DNA from: Poronia punctata
Taxonomy: Eukaryota > Ascomycota > Sordariomycetes > Xylariales > Xylariaceae
Length of the DNA: 17,642 nucleotides
Assembly: GCA_022579005.1 (NCBI GenBank)
Contig: MU401891.1
Span: forward strand, 1 to 17,642
Direction: 5' to 3'
Position numbers and translations under genes: made by a program. The notes below the pieces were generated by a model. The model was not told the DNA's origin. It ran no database searches and was given only the letters and a program-made list of their open reading frames with translations. This document shows positions 1 to 9,029 of this stretch, piece by piece. Positions within the stretch are counted from its first letter, which is position 1, and every line of letters starts with the position of its first letter.

Positions 1-1029
1 AAAATTAACTTTATTTATAATTAAAGTAATAGTTTTATAATTAAAAATTATTTTTTGCTTTTAAAAGCGCTTAATTTAGCTTATATAAAAAACTTTTTAG
101 CAAATATGTTTTAAAAATATTATAATATATATTTAAAAATAGCTAGTAATAGTAAATATTAATTACTTTTATATACTTATAATATTAGTATAATACTTTA
201 AGTAATATTTAATATAAAGATTATTATAATATGTACTTTTAACTATTTAAACGTATTAAATAATTAACTTTTTTAAAATTAAATTATTATTTTTACGCTT
301 TTAAAGCTAATAAGCTTTTGCGTTAACTTTATAAGCGTTTTAAAAAATTATTAGCAGTAATAAAACTTTTTAAAAAATAACGTTTATATTTTTAAAAAAT
401 ATATTATTATTTAAAAGCAATAAAAACTTTAATTATTTATAATATAATAAAAAAGCTATAAAAACTTAATACTATATAAGTAATTAAAAACTAAATAAAA
501 AAAAAAGCTTTAAATAGTAATAAATAGCTTAGCTAAAATAAAATTTTAAACTTATATTATTTTTAAAAAACTTACTAATAAAAAATATAAATAGCTTTTA
601 TTATTATTTTTTTTTATTTTTTATAGCTTTTATAGTAGTTACTAGTACTTAGTAATAAGTAGTATATATATTAGCTATTAATATTAAGCTAAAGTTAGTT
701 TAAAGTTTAAAAGTAAAGTATTAAATATTTTTTTAAATTTATATTACTTTTTTAAAAAAAAGTTGCTAATATTATATAGCAACTTATAATAAAATTAAAA
801 AACTTTATAAATTTAATTACTAGTAGCTTTATTATTAGTTTATTAAAACTGCTTAGTTAAAAAAAACCTTATATAGCTAGTAAGCAATAGCTTAATTATT
901 AGTATATAAAAAATAATAAAAAATAAACTTTATATAAGCTATATATAGTAGTTTTAATTATAAGTTTATATATTTTTAGTTTAATAAAAGCTTTGCTTTT
1001 TATTATAAACTTAGTAGCTTAAAAAAAAA

Positions 1030-1125
1030 GCAATAGCTATTATATACTTTGTTTAAAGTTATAAAAGTTTATAGTACTTTTATTATAGTTAAATTAATTA
1101 TAATAGCGCTAATAAAAGCATGTTA
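1030..1125 (+). repeat. Dispersed direct repeat, copy 1
   Basis: The sequence from the TAGCTATTATATACTTT at 1034 reappears about 609 bp downstream at 1643. It continues through a shared AAAGTTATAAAAGTTTATAG block and an AGCGCTAAT block. Most mismatches are transitions, with a few other differences. Sequence before each copy (around 890-1000 and 1740-1810) also shows weak similarity, so a larger diverged duplication may be involved. Confidence 0.6.
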
Positions 1126-1334
1126 ATAATTACTTTTAAGTTATAAAATTAATAAAAGCTTAAAGTACTATTTTTTTAATTAAAACTAAAAAAAATAGTA
1201 AATAAAAACTTAAAAAAGCATTTAATAGTTAAATAAAATAAATATTATAAAACTACTAAAAAAAAAAAACTTAATAGCTATTAGTACTAACTTAAAAGTA
1301 TTTTTAATTAGCTTATACTAACTTTTTAGCTATA

Positions 1335-1461
1335 TAACTTTATAAAGTATTGTTGCTAAATTAAAAGCAGCTATAAAAGTATATATTAATAACTTGCTAT
1401 AAATAACTTTATAAAGTAATATATAAAATTAAAAGCAGCTTAAAAAGCCTATACTAATAAT
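1335..1461 (+). repeat. Two-copy tandem duplication, about 66 bp
   Basis: AACTTTATAAAGTA followed by an AAATTAAAAGCAGCT block occurs at about 1337 and again at about 1402. Both copies run on into a similar TATATTAATAAC / TATACTAATAAT end. The copies differ by point changes and a small indel. Confidence 0.6.
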
Positions 1462-1638
1462 TTTACTTTTTAACTTATAACGCTTTTTTTATAAAGCTAA
1501 CACTTTAATAAAAAGGTAATAAATGCTATAATGCTTATAAAACTACGCTTAAGTTTAGCTAAAAGCTAATATAATAAGTTAATAATAATAAAAATATTTT
1601 TTTTAAATTAGCACTGCTAAGCAATACTTTTAAAAAAG

Positions 1639-1735
1639 TAAATAGCTATTATATACTTTAATTAAAGTTATAAAAGTTTATAGCACTTTTAATATAGCTA
1701 AAGCTATACTAGCGCTAATTAAAGTATATAAGTAG
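1639..1735 (+). repeat. Dispersed direct repeat, copy 2
   Basis: Second copy of the repeat at 1030-1125, in the same orientation. The shared parts are TAGCTATTATATACTTT, AAAGTTATAAAAGTTTATAG and AGCGCTAAT. It lies about 100 bp before the satellite remnant that borders the retrotransposon. Confidence 0.6.
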
Positions 1736-1835
1736 TTATTAATAGCTTATACTTATAGCTTAATATAAAAAAAAAAGACTTTATATAACTATATATAAAA
1801 ATTTAATTATTAATTAAAATATAAAAGTTAAGCTA

Positions 1836-1935
1836 CTAGCACTTATTAAAAAGGTTTTTTATTAAAAAACTATAATATTACCTTTACTAGCATTACTTTT
1901 TATTGCTAAAAAGTAATACTTATTACTAATACTTA
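1836..1935 (+). repeat. Left remnant of the 90-bp satellite array
   Basis: This stretch matches a unit of the array that resumes at 11324: an AGGTTTTTTATTAAAAAAC block, then ACTATA, ACCTTTACTAGCATTAC, CTTTTTATTGCTAAAAAG and TACTTATTACTAATACTTA. It ends exactly at the ACTTA target site of the retrotransposon. The array was therefore continuous from here to 11324 before the insertion. Confidence 0.88.
1931..1935. repeat. Target-site duplication, left copy (ACTTA)
   Basis: ACTTA directly precedes the 170-bp LTR at 1936 and is repeated exactly after the other LTR at 11324-11328. A 5-bp duplication is typical of Ty3/gypsy integrases. It also falls within the satellite unit's TAATACTTA end, so the site is in phase with the host array. 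Confidence 0.9.
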
Positions 1936-2105
1936 TAATAGCATTAAGTTAGTTAGTTAAAATAAAATAGATTAATTTTAAGATCTAGGATAGCTGTTAG
2001 TAGCTAGAGCTACTTTATAAAGATGCTTAGGGCACTAGTTAGCAATTATATAACTATAAGTTATATAACTAAAGATTTTTTAAATTGTTTAAATATACTA
2101 TATTA
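1936..2105 (-). repeat. 3' LTR of the retrotransposon (170 bp)
   Basis: It aligns over its whole length with 11154-11323, without gaps. I count 13 differences, all transitions. Seven are G here against A in the other copy, and six are T or A here against C or G there, so each LTR was mutated independently. The ends form a short inverted repeat, TAATA / TATTA. The usual TG...CA termini would have become TA...TA by RIP. It lies downstream of the integrase on the coding strand, so it is the 3' LTR. Confidence 0.96.
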
Positions 2106-2118
2106 GTTTGCTTTTTTT
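2106..2118 (-). other. Possible polypurine tract next to the 3' LTR
   Basis: On the minus strand the bases just before the LTR read AAAAAAAGCAAAC. This is A-rich and in the position where plus-strand priming needs a polypurine tract, but two C residues interrupt it, so it is a weak match. The assignment rests mainly on position. Confidence 0.35.
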
Positions 2119-2162
2119 AAACAAATAAAATAAAAAACGTTTTTGTTTTTTTATTAATAAAT

Positions 2163-2183
2163 AATACAAAGCTATTTTGTATT
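2163..2183. repeat. Perfect 8-bp inverted repeat (hairpin)
   Basis: AATACAAA at 2163-2170 and TTTGTATT at 2176-2183 are exact reverse complements around a 5-base loop, GCTAT. In such AT-rich DNA short stems arise by chance, so function is uncertain. Confidence 0.5.
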
Positions 2184-2198
2184 TTTTGTTAAATATTT

Positions 2199-2243
2199 TT
2201 TATAAGTAATGTTAAGCTATAATTTGCAAATGTTACTTATAAA
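2199..2243. repeat. Perfect 11-bp inverted repeat (hairpin)
   Basis: TTTATAAGTAA (2199-2209) pairs exactly with TTACTTATAAA (2233-2243) around a 23-base loop. It lies just inside the 3' LTR of the element. It could be a structured part of the 3' end of the retrotransposon RNA, or simply an old repeat. Confidence 0.5.
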
Positions 2244-2340
2244 TATTATTACTTACAAATGTTGTTTTTGTTTTGTGTTTATATAAATTAACGCATATAT
2301 AAATAACTTATATTTTTTAGCTTTGTATTGTACATTATTT

Positions 2341-3720
2341 GCTAAAAAATAATAATAAGCTTATATTGTCGGCGTTGTTATTTTAAATTATAATTATTTT
2401 TTAAACTATTGTTTATTGCTTTATTTTTTTGCTTTTATTTAAGTTTATGCTTTGTTTAGCGTTATTTTTTTACTAGCTTGCAGTATTTTTATAGTTTTTG
2501 TTTTAAAACTTAAAGCTATTAATTTCTTAGCGTATTTTTTAAACGTTTGCTTGTAGTTATATTATAATAGTTTGCATATTGTTAATTTTTTATTATAACT
2601 TTTTAGTTTAATGCTTAGTTTTTTATTTAAATAATTTAAAAATTATAAATGCTTAGTTAATAATTACTATTTTTGCTATTTATATTGCTATATTTTTAAT
2701 GCATATAGCAAAGATTATATTTTATATTATATTTACTACTTAAGTTTATATTAGTTTGCTATAAATAGCTTTTTTAAGTTTATATTTAATTTTTTTATTT
2801 ACTAGCATATAAATATAGTTATAATATTTTTTAAAGCTAGGTTTAATATTTTTTAGTATCTTATTAAGTATTTTTTATTTTTTAAAGTTATTAAGTTTTT
2901 TTTTAAAAATGCTGCTAAGCTTATTTAATTTATATAATGTTAACAAGGTTTTAAATCTATTTATTAATTTAGTAAATAAATTATTATAGTTTCTAAGTTT
3001 ATTTAGTTTTTTAAGTTATTATTTTTGCATATTTAGCTTGTTTTATAATTTGTTTTTTATATATTTTTTTTAAACGCTTTAAAAAATGTTATCTTTATAG
3101 TATTTGTTAGCATTGTTATGCTAAGCGTTATTTAGTTAGCTATTATTTATATAACCTTAAGTGCTAGGTTTAATAATAATAGCATTGTTATATTAGCTAT
3201 TACTTATATAACCTTTAGTGCTAGCTTTAATAATAATAGCATTATTATGTTAGCTATTATTTATATAACTTTAGTTGCTAGCTTTAATAGCAATAAAACA
3301 TTGTTTATTATTTATAAAATTGTTATTAATAATAATTTTAAATTTATAGGTAATAAATATTATAGTTTATTTTATATAAATATATTTGCTATTTATAGGT
3401 TTAACGCTTTTAATTATAATTAAAATATTAATAGATTTAAGTATAAAGTTTTTATTAACTTAGAAATTAATATTAATATATTAGTTAGTATTATTATTTT
3501 TAGTAATGCTTTTTTATATTTAAGTTTTTGTTTGTTAGCTTACTATTTTTAACATTATAGTACTTGTTTTTATATAAAATTATAAAGTAACTAAATAAGT
3601 GCTATGTTTTATAGTGTTTATAAGATTATTATTAGTATAGTACTTATGTTAAGTTAAGTATTTTTTATAATTTTAAAAGCTTTAAGTTTTTTTAGTTTTA
3701 TTTTATTAATAATAATTTAT
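2341..3720 (-). pseudogene. Putative third reading frame of the retrotransposon, RIP-damaged
   Basis: I do not recognise this protein. Read on the minus strand in the same frame as pol, long parts are nearly free of stops, for example about 3000-2880 and 2820-2760. The other stops are almost all TAA or TAG, as expected from Gln codons after C-to-T change. The inferred protein is hydrophilic and rich in Lys, Asn, Thr, Ile and (former) Gln, with a 19-residue tandem repeat near 3310-3120. The plus strand is T- and G-rich here, the mirror of an A- and C-rich coding strand. Start and end are approximate. It could be an accessory ORF downstream of integrase, captured host sequence, or long A-rich non-coding DNA that reads open by chance. 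Confidence 0.35.
3109..3306 (-). repeat. 57-bp tandem repeat, about three copies
   Basis: The block TTAGCTATTATTTATATAAC begins at 3136, 3193 and 3250, an exact 57-bp step. A partial copy precedes it from about 3109. Since 57 is a multiple of three, the repeat keeps frame and encodes a 19-residue unit on the minus strand in the frame of the putative third ORF. One unit there contains KASTKGYISNS. Copies differ by transitions. Confidence 0.85.
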
Positions 3721-4400
3721 ACGTTGTTTGCTTAATTTTTAGCGTTGCTAGCATATTTAACTATATAAAATAGTTTTTTAGTTATTATTTATAGCTAGTT
3801 ATTAAATAGTTTGCTTTTTAGTTTATATTATATTAAATATAATATAATAATTTCTAGTTATATTTATAGTTTTAGTGCTATATTTTTAAAAACATTTTGC
3901 TAATATAAAAGTATAGTTTAGTAAATATTATATTTTATTTTATTAATGCTATATTAGTTAAGTAAATATAATTAGCGCTAAGTCTTGTTGTTATTTACTA
4001 CTTTTAATATATTAAAAAATAGCTTATATAAGTATTTAGTATTGTTATATGTTATATTATACTGTTTTTATTATTAAAGCATAACTTATAAAGGTTTTGT
4101 TTATAAAAAGTTGTTATTAGAAAATATAATAGCGTTTGCTTAAATAGGTAATAGTAAAGTATATAATTAAAATAAAAGTAAATAATTAAAAAAAAAGAAA
4201 ATGTTAAATAGCACTTTATTGTATTAAATGCTTAGTGTTGTTGTTTAAGGTTGTAAAAACAAAACAAAAATAGTTAGAAGTATAAAAAAAAAATGTTAGT
4301 GTTTATAAGAAGTATTATATTTAATATAAAAAAAAGCATGTTTAGTTAGTAGTAAGTAACTATACTTATATATTTGTTTTAAGTATAATTTATATTAGCT
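3721..4400 (-). other. Unassigned retrotransposon segment between chromodomain and putative ORF3
   Basis: Frames on both strands are interrupted often and I recognise no domain. Around 4141-4200 the base skew flips (plus strand A-rich), unlike the T-rich sequence on either side. That suggests a non-coding spacer between the end of pol and the putative third ORF. Confidence 0.4.
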
Positions 4401-4489
4401 TTTATTTATTTAATTATAAGTATAGTAGCAATTTAAATATATTTTTAGTAAGTTTGTTTGTTGCTTTGCCTTTTAGCTTATTAAGTAAT

Positions 4490-4690
4490 AATAGGTATAT
4501 TATATTATATTAATAAATTAGCTTAAAAGCATTTTATATAAAAATCTTTTTTAAGTACTATATATTATATATAAATAAATATTTTTTTTATTTAACTAAG
4601 TATTTTAATATAGTTTTTTAGCTAGCTTTTAAAATTTGTTATTTAAAAAGTTAGTTTATTTTAAATAACTTTTATTGTTTATTATTTTTG
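4490..4690 (-). pseudogene. Chromodomain at the integrase C-terminus
   Basis: After the integrase C-terminal domain the same frame reads a SYEIERLL-like segment (about 4672-4645), then ILKYLVK*KKYL (4611-4576). This corresponds to the chromodomain core YLVRWKGY, with Trp turned into a stop. A W-to-stop at 4558-4560 follows, then a NAFKLI segment (about 4545-4528), as in the chromodomain's final helix. Chromodomains in chromoviruses bind methylated histone tails and steer integration into heterochromatin. That fits an insertion in satellite DNA. The domain is short and RIP-altered, so I rely on order and pattern. Confidence 0.8.
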
Positions 4691-4739
4691 TTTATATATA
4701 CTTACTTTAGTTTTAGCTTATATTAAAAGTATAAGTTAG

Positions 4740-5930
4740 TTTTTTTAAGCGCTAAATATAAGTATGCAATTAATATTACTTAGTAAATTTTTTAGTATTT
4801 AAAAAAATTTAGTTTATAAGCTAAATTACTAACTTTTTTAAGTATTATAAAAGGTTTGACTTTTTATTATAACTATTTTTAATATAGTTTGCTTAGTAAA
4901 ATATATTTTTTATATAGTTTTAAGTATATTTTGTTTTTTATATTATATTTTTAATATTATTTAGTTTTATTATATTTAATTTTTATATTAGCTATAACAA
5001 AGTTTATTATAATTTAAGCTTTTTTTTAATATAGCTTTTTAGCAAGCTTATAATTAATTATATTTTATAAAACGTTTATAATAAAAATTAAATTTTATAG
5101 CTTAAATCTTAGTACTATTTTATTAGAAAAGTGTTTAATAGTTTTTTAATAAGCGTTATTTAGTATATATTAAAAAGATATAATAATAAAAATTTATAAA
5201 ATATTTAATACTATATAATAATAGCAAATAGTAATTTTAATATTTTAGTTTTTTTTTTTAAACTATTTATTAGTTTATAAATAATATGCTATAAATTTAA
5301 ATAACTTAGTAGTTATTTTAATAAATAAGGTTTTTTAAAGTTATAAAATAAATTTTAAATCTTTATTTAAGATTATATATAATAGTATTTTTTATTTATA
5401 AAGCATTAATATTTTAATAATAACTAAGCTTTATTTAGTAGCTATATACTTAATGTTTTCTAGTATAAAAATTGTTTTTTTGCTAAATTTACAAGTAATA
5501 ATAAGTAAATAATTATATGTACTATAGCTAGGTATTTGCTAAAAAGTTCTTTATAATAATATTGTTAGCATTTTTATAATAAAGTTTATAGTAATTATAT
5601 AATATAAAATATTAAAGGTTGCTATTAGTCTTATTAATTTAAAAAGCTTGCTTTTATTTGTTTTATTAATAAAACATTGTAAATAGTATGCTAAATATTA
5701 TTAAATATACTTTATAAGGTTATATATATAATATTTTTATAGTATATTTGCTATTTAATAGAACTTAAAATAATAAGCGTTGTTATATACTTTTTATAGT
5801 AAGTTTTATATGCAATTTTTAAAAATAACTAGTTATTTTAGTGCTTTATATAAAGTATAATATAAAAGGCTATTTAGTATCTTTTAAAATTTAAATTTTA
5901 GTTTAGTATTTAAACTAATAGCTTTTAGTA
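4740..5930 (-). pseudogene. Integrase remnant with DD35E spacing preserved
   Basis: The zinc-binding part keeps Cys 5674-5676 in YLQC (first Cys to Tyr at 5683-5685), and its His pair reads Tyr in VYNNAYYFKF (5790-5761). The core has TINF (5592-5581; IDF expected, Asp to Asn at 5584-5586), then IITCKFSKK (about 5502-5476; VTDKFSK expected), then IILNKDLKF (5376-5350; IISDRDxKF expected, Asp to Asn at 5365-5367). L*TNK*FKKKN* (5280-5245) is where PQTDGQSERTNQ belongs, with the catalytic Glu now Lys at 5257-5259. Thirty-five residues separate the second Asp position from the Glu position, the family spacing. The C-terminal part reads VKPFIILKKVSNLAYKL (4860-4810), the familiar VGPFxxLxxVGxLAYxL block. 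All three catalytic residues are lost. Confidence 0.95.
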
Positions 5931-6039
5931 TTTTAGTAGTTTATTTATTTTTTTAATATATATTAATTAGTTTTATTTAAAAAAAATCTGCTAGCTAAAT
6001 ATTATATATTAAGTATACGTATTTAAATATAATATTGTT

Positions 6040-6600
6040 TAGTATATTAGTATTTTTATTAGCTTTTTTATTATTATTTTTATTTAGTATTATAAGTAAG
6101 CGTAATAGTATATTAAGTACTAAATCTACTTTGCTTAGTATATAATAAACGTTAAGTTTATATTATTTTATATATATTAAAACTTATACTAAATAAAGAT
6201 TTATTTTAACTATGTTTATTATTATAAAGTTCTTTTAGTTAACAATGCCTTTTATAGCCTTATAATTAGTTAAAATAATAATAAAGTGTTTGCAAAATTG
6301 TAATTAAGGCTTAAGTTATTTATAAAGCTAAATAAAGCATAATACTTCTAGTTTTATTATATAGTATTATTTTTTAGCTTTTATAAGCACTTTGCTAAAA
6401 TATATAATAGGCTATATATTGTTTATTAATATAAAACCTTTTTTTTATAGCTTTTTTAAGTAAAACACTATAACTTTATAGCTTTTTTTAGCTAAAGTAT
6501 TAATTTTTAAAAAAACTTGCTTATTATAGTTTTAATAAATTAAATAGTTTAATTTATATAAGTTATTTTATATAATTTAAAAGCTTTAAATTTTTTTAGC
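6040..6600 (-). pseudogene. RNase H domain remnant
   Basis: It follows RT in the same frame. VFLKINTLAKKSYKVIVF (about 6516-6463) corresponds to the family's LFIDxDASKxxGxG start, with Asp to Asn at 6499-6501. PIIYFSKVLIKAKK*YY (6411-6361) matches PVLFLSRxLTxAERxYW. KLEV (6354-6343) keeps the Glu of PTELEVAG. LTNYKAIKGIV (6273-6241) matches the TDHxAxKGIV motif, with Asp to Asn at 6265-6267 and His to Tyr at 6262-6264. The domain ends with a readable YKLNVYYILSK block where this family has a YxLxVxHxPG block before the DALSRL-like sequence. It would have degraded the RNA template strand. Confidence 0.92.
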
Positions 6601-6719
6601 TATTAAGTTAAAAGATTGTTTAAAAGTTTATTTTTTTTTGTTTATAACATTTTTTTAAAAAAAAATTTTTTTTATACGTTTTTTTGCTATTATTTTTATT
6701 TTCTGTTTTTATAAAAGTT

Positions 6720-7440
6720 TAATTTTTTATTAAAACTATAAAATATATTTTTTTAGCTATGTTGTTATTTTAATATAAGTTTTTAGGTTTTTTAAGGTTT
6801 ATAGCATTTTAATTTTATATAAAGCTTTTATGTAATACTTAGTTATAGCTATTTTTAAGCTATTAACTTATAAATTTAATAATTTAACTATTAAATAGCT
6901 ATAAAATAATTTAATTAGTAATAGTATAAGTTTAATATTTTAAAATAGTTAAAGTATAGCTTTTAAGTATTTATAGTGTTTTTTTGCTATATTGCTAAAA
7001 ATAACAATATTATTTATATAAGCATAGCAATACTTATAGTAATTTTGTAATTATTAGTTTATAAATCTTTATTTATATGCTAAACTATTTTTAAATCTTA
7101 TAAAAGCAACACTTAAAACTTTTAATTTTTTTAATAATATAACTACTATTTTATTTTTATAATAAGTATATACTAGTAACTAGTAAAAAAATAAAGTAGC
7201 ATTTAGTACTATTATATATTTTTTGCTTTTAAAATTAAATATAATATTTTTTTAAGCTAGTATTAAGTAAATATTTAGTATTGTAATATTATTTAAAAAG
7301 CAGAGGTTTATTATTACTTGTTTTTTATGCTTGCTTTTAACAATTTTTTATATAATAAACATTAAACATTTAAATAAACTTAGCTTTTATATTTAATAAA
7401 GCTTTTTTTATTTATAAAAATTATTAAATATATTATTTAA
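6720..7440 (-). pseudogene. Reverse transcriptase domain (Ty3/gypsy), catalytic Asp lost
   Basis: Successive family motifs are readable: a CLMFII*KIVK block (about 7370-7330) where the family has PxFVVWK; QVIINLCFLNNIT (7320 down), matching RVVVDxRxLN; VLNATLFFY (7209-7183), matching the motif A Asp plus SFFYQ; FKNSLAYK*R (7095-7066), matching KNSPAYVQR; AYINNIVIFSN (7023-6991), matching AYIDDIVIFS; then VKLLNLQVNS-like and T*LKKYIL*F connection motifs. Both Asp of YIDD (7009-7014) and the motif A Asp (7201-7203) are now Asn (GAT/GAC to AAT), so the enzyme is dead. Confidence 0.95.
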
Positions 7441-7800
7441 GATTTTTTAGTTTTTAATTTTAAGTTTATATAGCTTTATTTATTTTTGCTAATGTTGCTA
7501 TTTTTAAATAAAGTTAATATATAACTTTTTATTTTTTAGCATAAAGATAATACTTTTATTGTACTATATATTATAGCTTTTAAGTATGCTTTTTAGTTTT
7601 ATAGCTACTTTAAGGTTTTTTTAAAATATATAAACGCTGTTTTTTAATAAAATAAAAAAAATATGTTTTACTTTTGTTAGGCTTGTTTTTATATTTTGTT
7701 TTTTTATTAGTTATAAAGGTATTTTGCAGTTGTTAGCTAAGAAAGCAGCCTATGCTTATTTAATATGCTTTATATTAGTTTAAAAAAATAATAAGACATT

Positions 7801-9029
7801 ATTTTTTAAATTAAACTTTTTTTTGTTTATTTTATGTTTAATAGTAGCTAAAAATGCTTATAAACTTGTTTAGTAAACTATATTTATTTTATTAACATTT
7901 AAGTTTTTAATAAAATTAACGTATAAGTTCTTATAAAAATAAATAAGTTTATTTATATTGTTTATATATATAACGTATTATAGTAACTTATAGTTTAGTA
8001 TAGCATTTATTAGTTTTTATATTGTTGTAGTAAAAGTATATTGTTTATTTTATTTTAAATAGTAGCTAAAAAAAAGTGTAATATATAATACTAAGATTAG
8101 TACTATAATATATGCTAAAACTATTATATTTATTTAGATAATAACTTTTTATTTAATAAAAGTATACTTATAATATATATTAATAAGTATTATTATATTA
8201 GCTATAAATTTAATGCATAGTTAACGTTATAAAATATTTAATATAACTATGTATTTATTAAACTATAGTATACTTAATAACAATTATAGTTTAAGGTTTT
8301 AGTAAAGCTATACTATAATTATTATATAAACTTTTATATTAAATCTTGTTTATAATAAAATAAAAAACGTAGCTTTTTGTTTAAGTTAAATAAATCCTTT
8401 TATACTTTTATAACATAAAAAGATAAAAACTTTTTAAGTTTTATAGTATACTTTTATTTTATTTAAAAAATGCTAGCTAACTATAATATTAAATGCTTTT
8501 AAGTTAGCATATATAGTAAACGTATTTTTTTAGTTAAGAAATTTTATTATAACCTTTATATATATATATTTTAAAAGTGCTTTTTGTTTATAAACCTATA
8601 TTAGTTTTGTGTTTATATATATTTTATTTTTAAGTTATATTTTAGTATTTATTATATAAAAAACTTTATTATTTTTTAATTATTTTAAGGAAATGTTTAA
8701 ATTTAGCACATCTTATACTATTAATTATTAGTAGTTAAATAATAAAACTTTTAATAAGGTTTTTAATAAGGTTTTTAATAAAGTTTTTAATATTTTGCAA
8801 AAACTTTCTATAATATGCTTTATATATTAGTTGCAAAATAAAAACAGTTTATAACATTTTTTACATGTTTTTTTAAACTTAAAAGCTAAAAATAAAAGTT
8901 TAATAGTTATTAAGTTAAATAAGTAAGCAGTATTGTTTTAATTGTTGTTTACTTTTATAGTATTATAAGTGCTTTTATTTTTATTATTTAATACTTCTTT
9001 TAAAAAAAAATATTCTTTTTATATAAGCT
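7801..9029 (-). other. Unassigned region where protease is expected; no motif found
   Basis: In Ty3/gypsy elements the aspartic protease lies between gag and RT. I searched the minus-strand frames here for a D-[ST]-G-A motif or its RIP derivatives and found no convincing match. A candidate around 8200-8170 lacks the Gly. Readable hydrophilic stretches alternate with frequent stops. A small 12-bp tandem repeat lies at 8749-8784. Either the protease is too mutated to recognise or this region holds something else. Confidence 0.5.
8749..8796 (+). repeat. 12-bp tandem repeat, three and a half copies
   Basis: TTTTAATAAGGT occurs at 8749-8760 and 8761-8772. It is followed by TTTTAATAAAGT at 8773-8784 and a partial unit to about 8796. 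A 12-bp unit keeps the reading frame, and on the minus strand it would give a four-residue repeat. Confidence 0.85.

Larger units (their letters stand above)
1..1835. other. RIP-degraded AT-rich DNA without recognisable genes
   Basis: All frames are broken every few codons and I recognise no protein family. Surviving C and G sit mostly in AGCT, GCT and ACTT contexts, as expected after CpA to TpA mutation on both strands. Weak internal duplications (listed separately) suggest that this is itself an old repeat or several nested ones. A short stretch on the plus strand (about 1034-1120, and its copy at 1643-1735) reads for some 30 codons without a stop, but matches nothing I know. I see no promoter, RNA gene or boundary with target-site duplications here. 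Confidence 0.7.
2119..2340 (-). other. Non-coding 3' segment of the retrotransposon with two hairpins
   Basis: This stretch between the putative third reading frame and the 3' LTR has no readable frame. Two clear inverted repeats lie in it (annotated separately). On the plus strand it is rich in T and G, and TG survives more often than CA, so it is less uniformly eroded than the flanks. Confidence 0.5.
4401..7800 (-). pseudogene. pol: pol remnant: RT, RNase H, integrase, chromodomain
   Basis: This is a former polyprotein read in one minus-strand frame, with no frameshift needed from about 7560 to 4440. Domain order is RT, RNase H, integrase zinc-binding region, integrase core, integrase C-terminal domain, chromodomain. 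Stops interrupt it many times, nearly all at positions where the family usually has Gln, Trp or Arg. The frame being intact while stops are dense means that point mutation, not indels, destroyed the gene. Upstream of 7500 the frame stays hydrophilic and readable to about 7800, then becomes unclear. The Lys-Pro-Thr-Lys tail after the chromodomain (around 4480-4440) is typical of a C-terminal extension. The product would have copied the element's RNA and inserted the DNA into chromatin. Confidence 0.93.

Noticed and set aside
1034..1125. Short plus-strand open stretch with Leu/Ile/Val-rich reading
   Set aside because: It is about 30 codons long, matches no family I know, and such stretches are expected by chance in low-complexity AT-rich DNA.
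8140..8230. Possible aspartic protease motif on the minus strand
   Set aside because: An Asn-Ile-Ile-Ile stretch sits near the expected place, but the Gly of D-[ST]-G-A cannot give the observed ATA codon by RIP transitions.
8675..8730. Zinc knuckle candidate reading IRCAKFKHFLK on the minus strand
   Set aside because: Only one Cys and the His fit. The first Cys and the last Cys positions hold residues that RIP could not produce from Cys codons.
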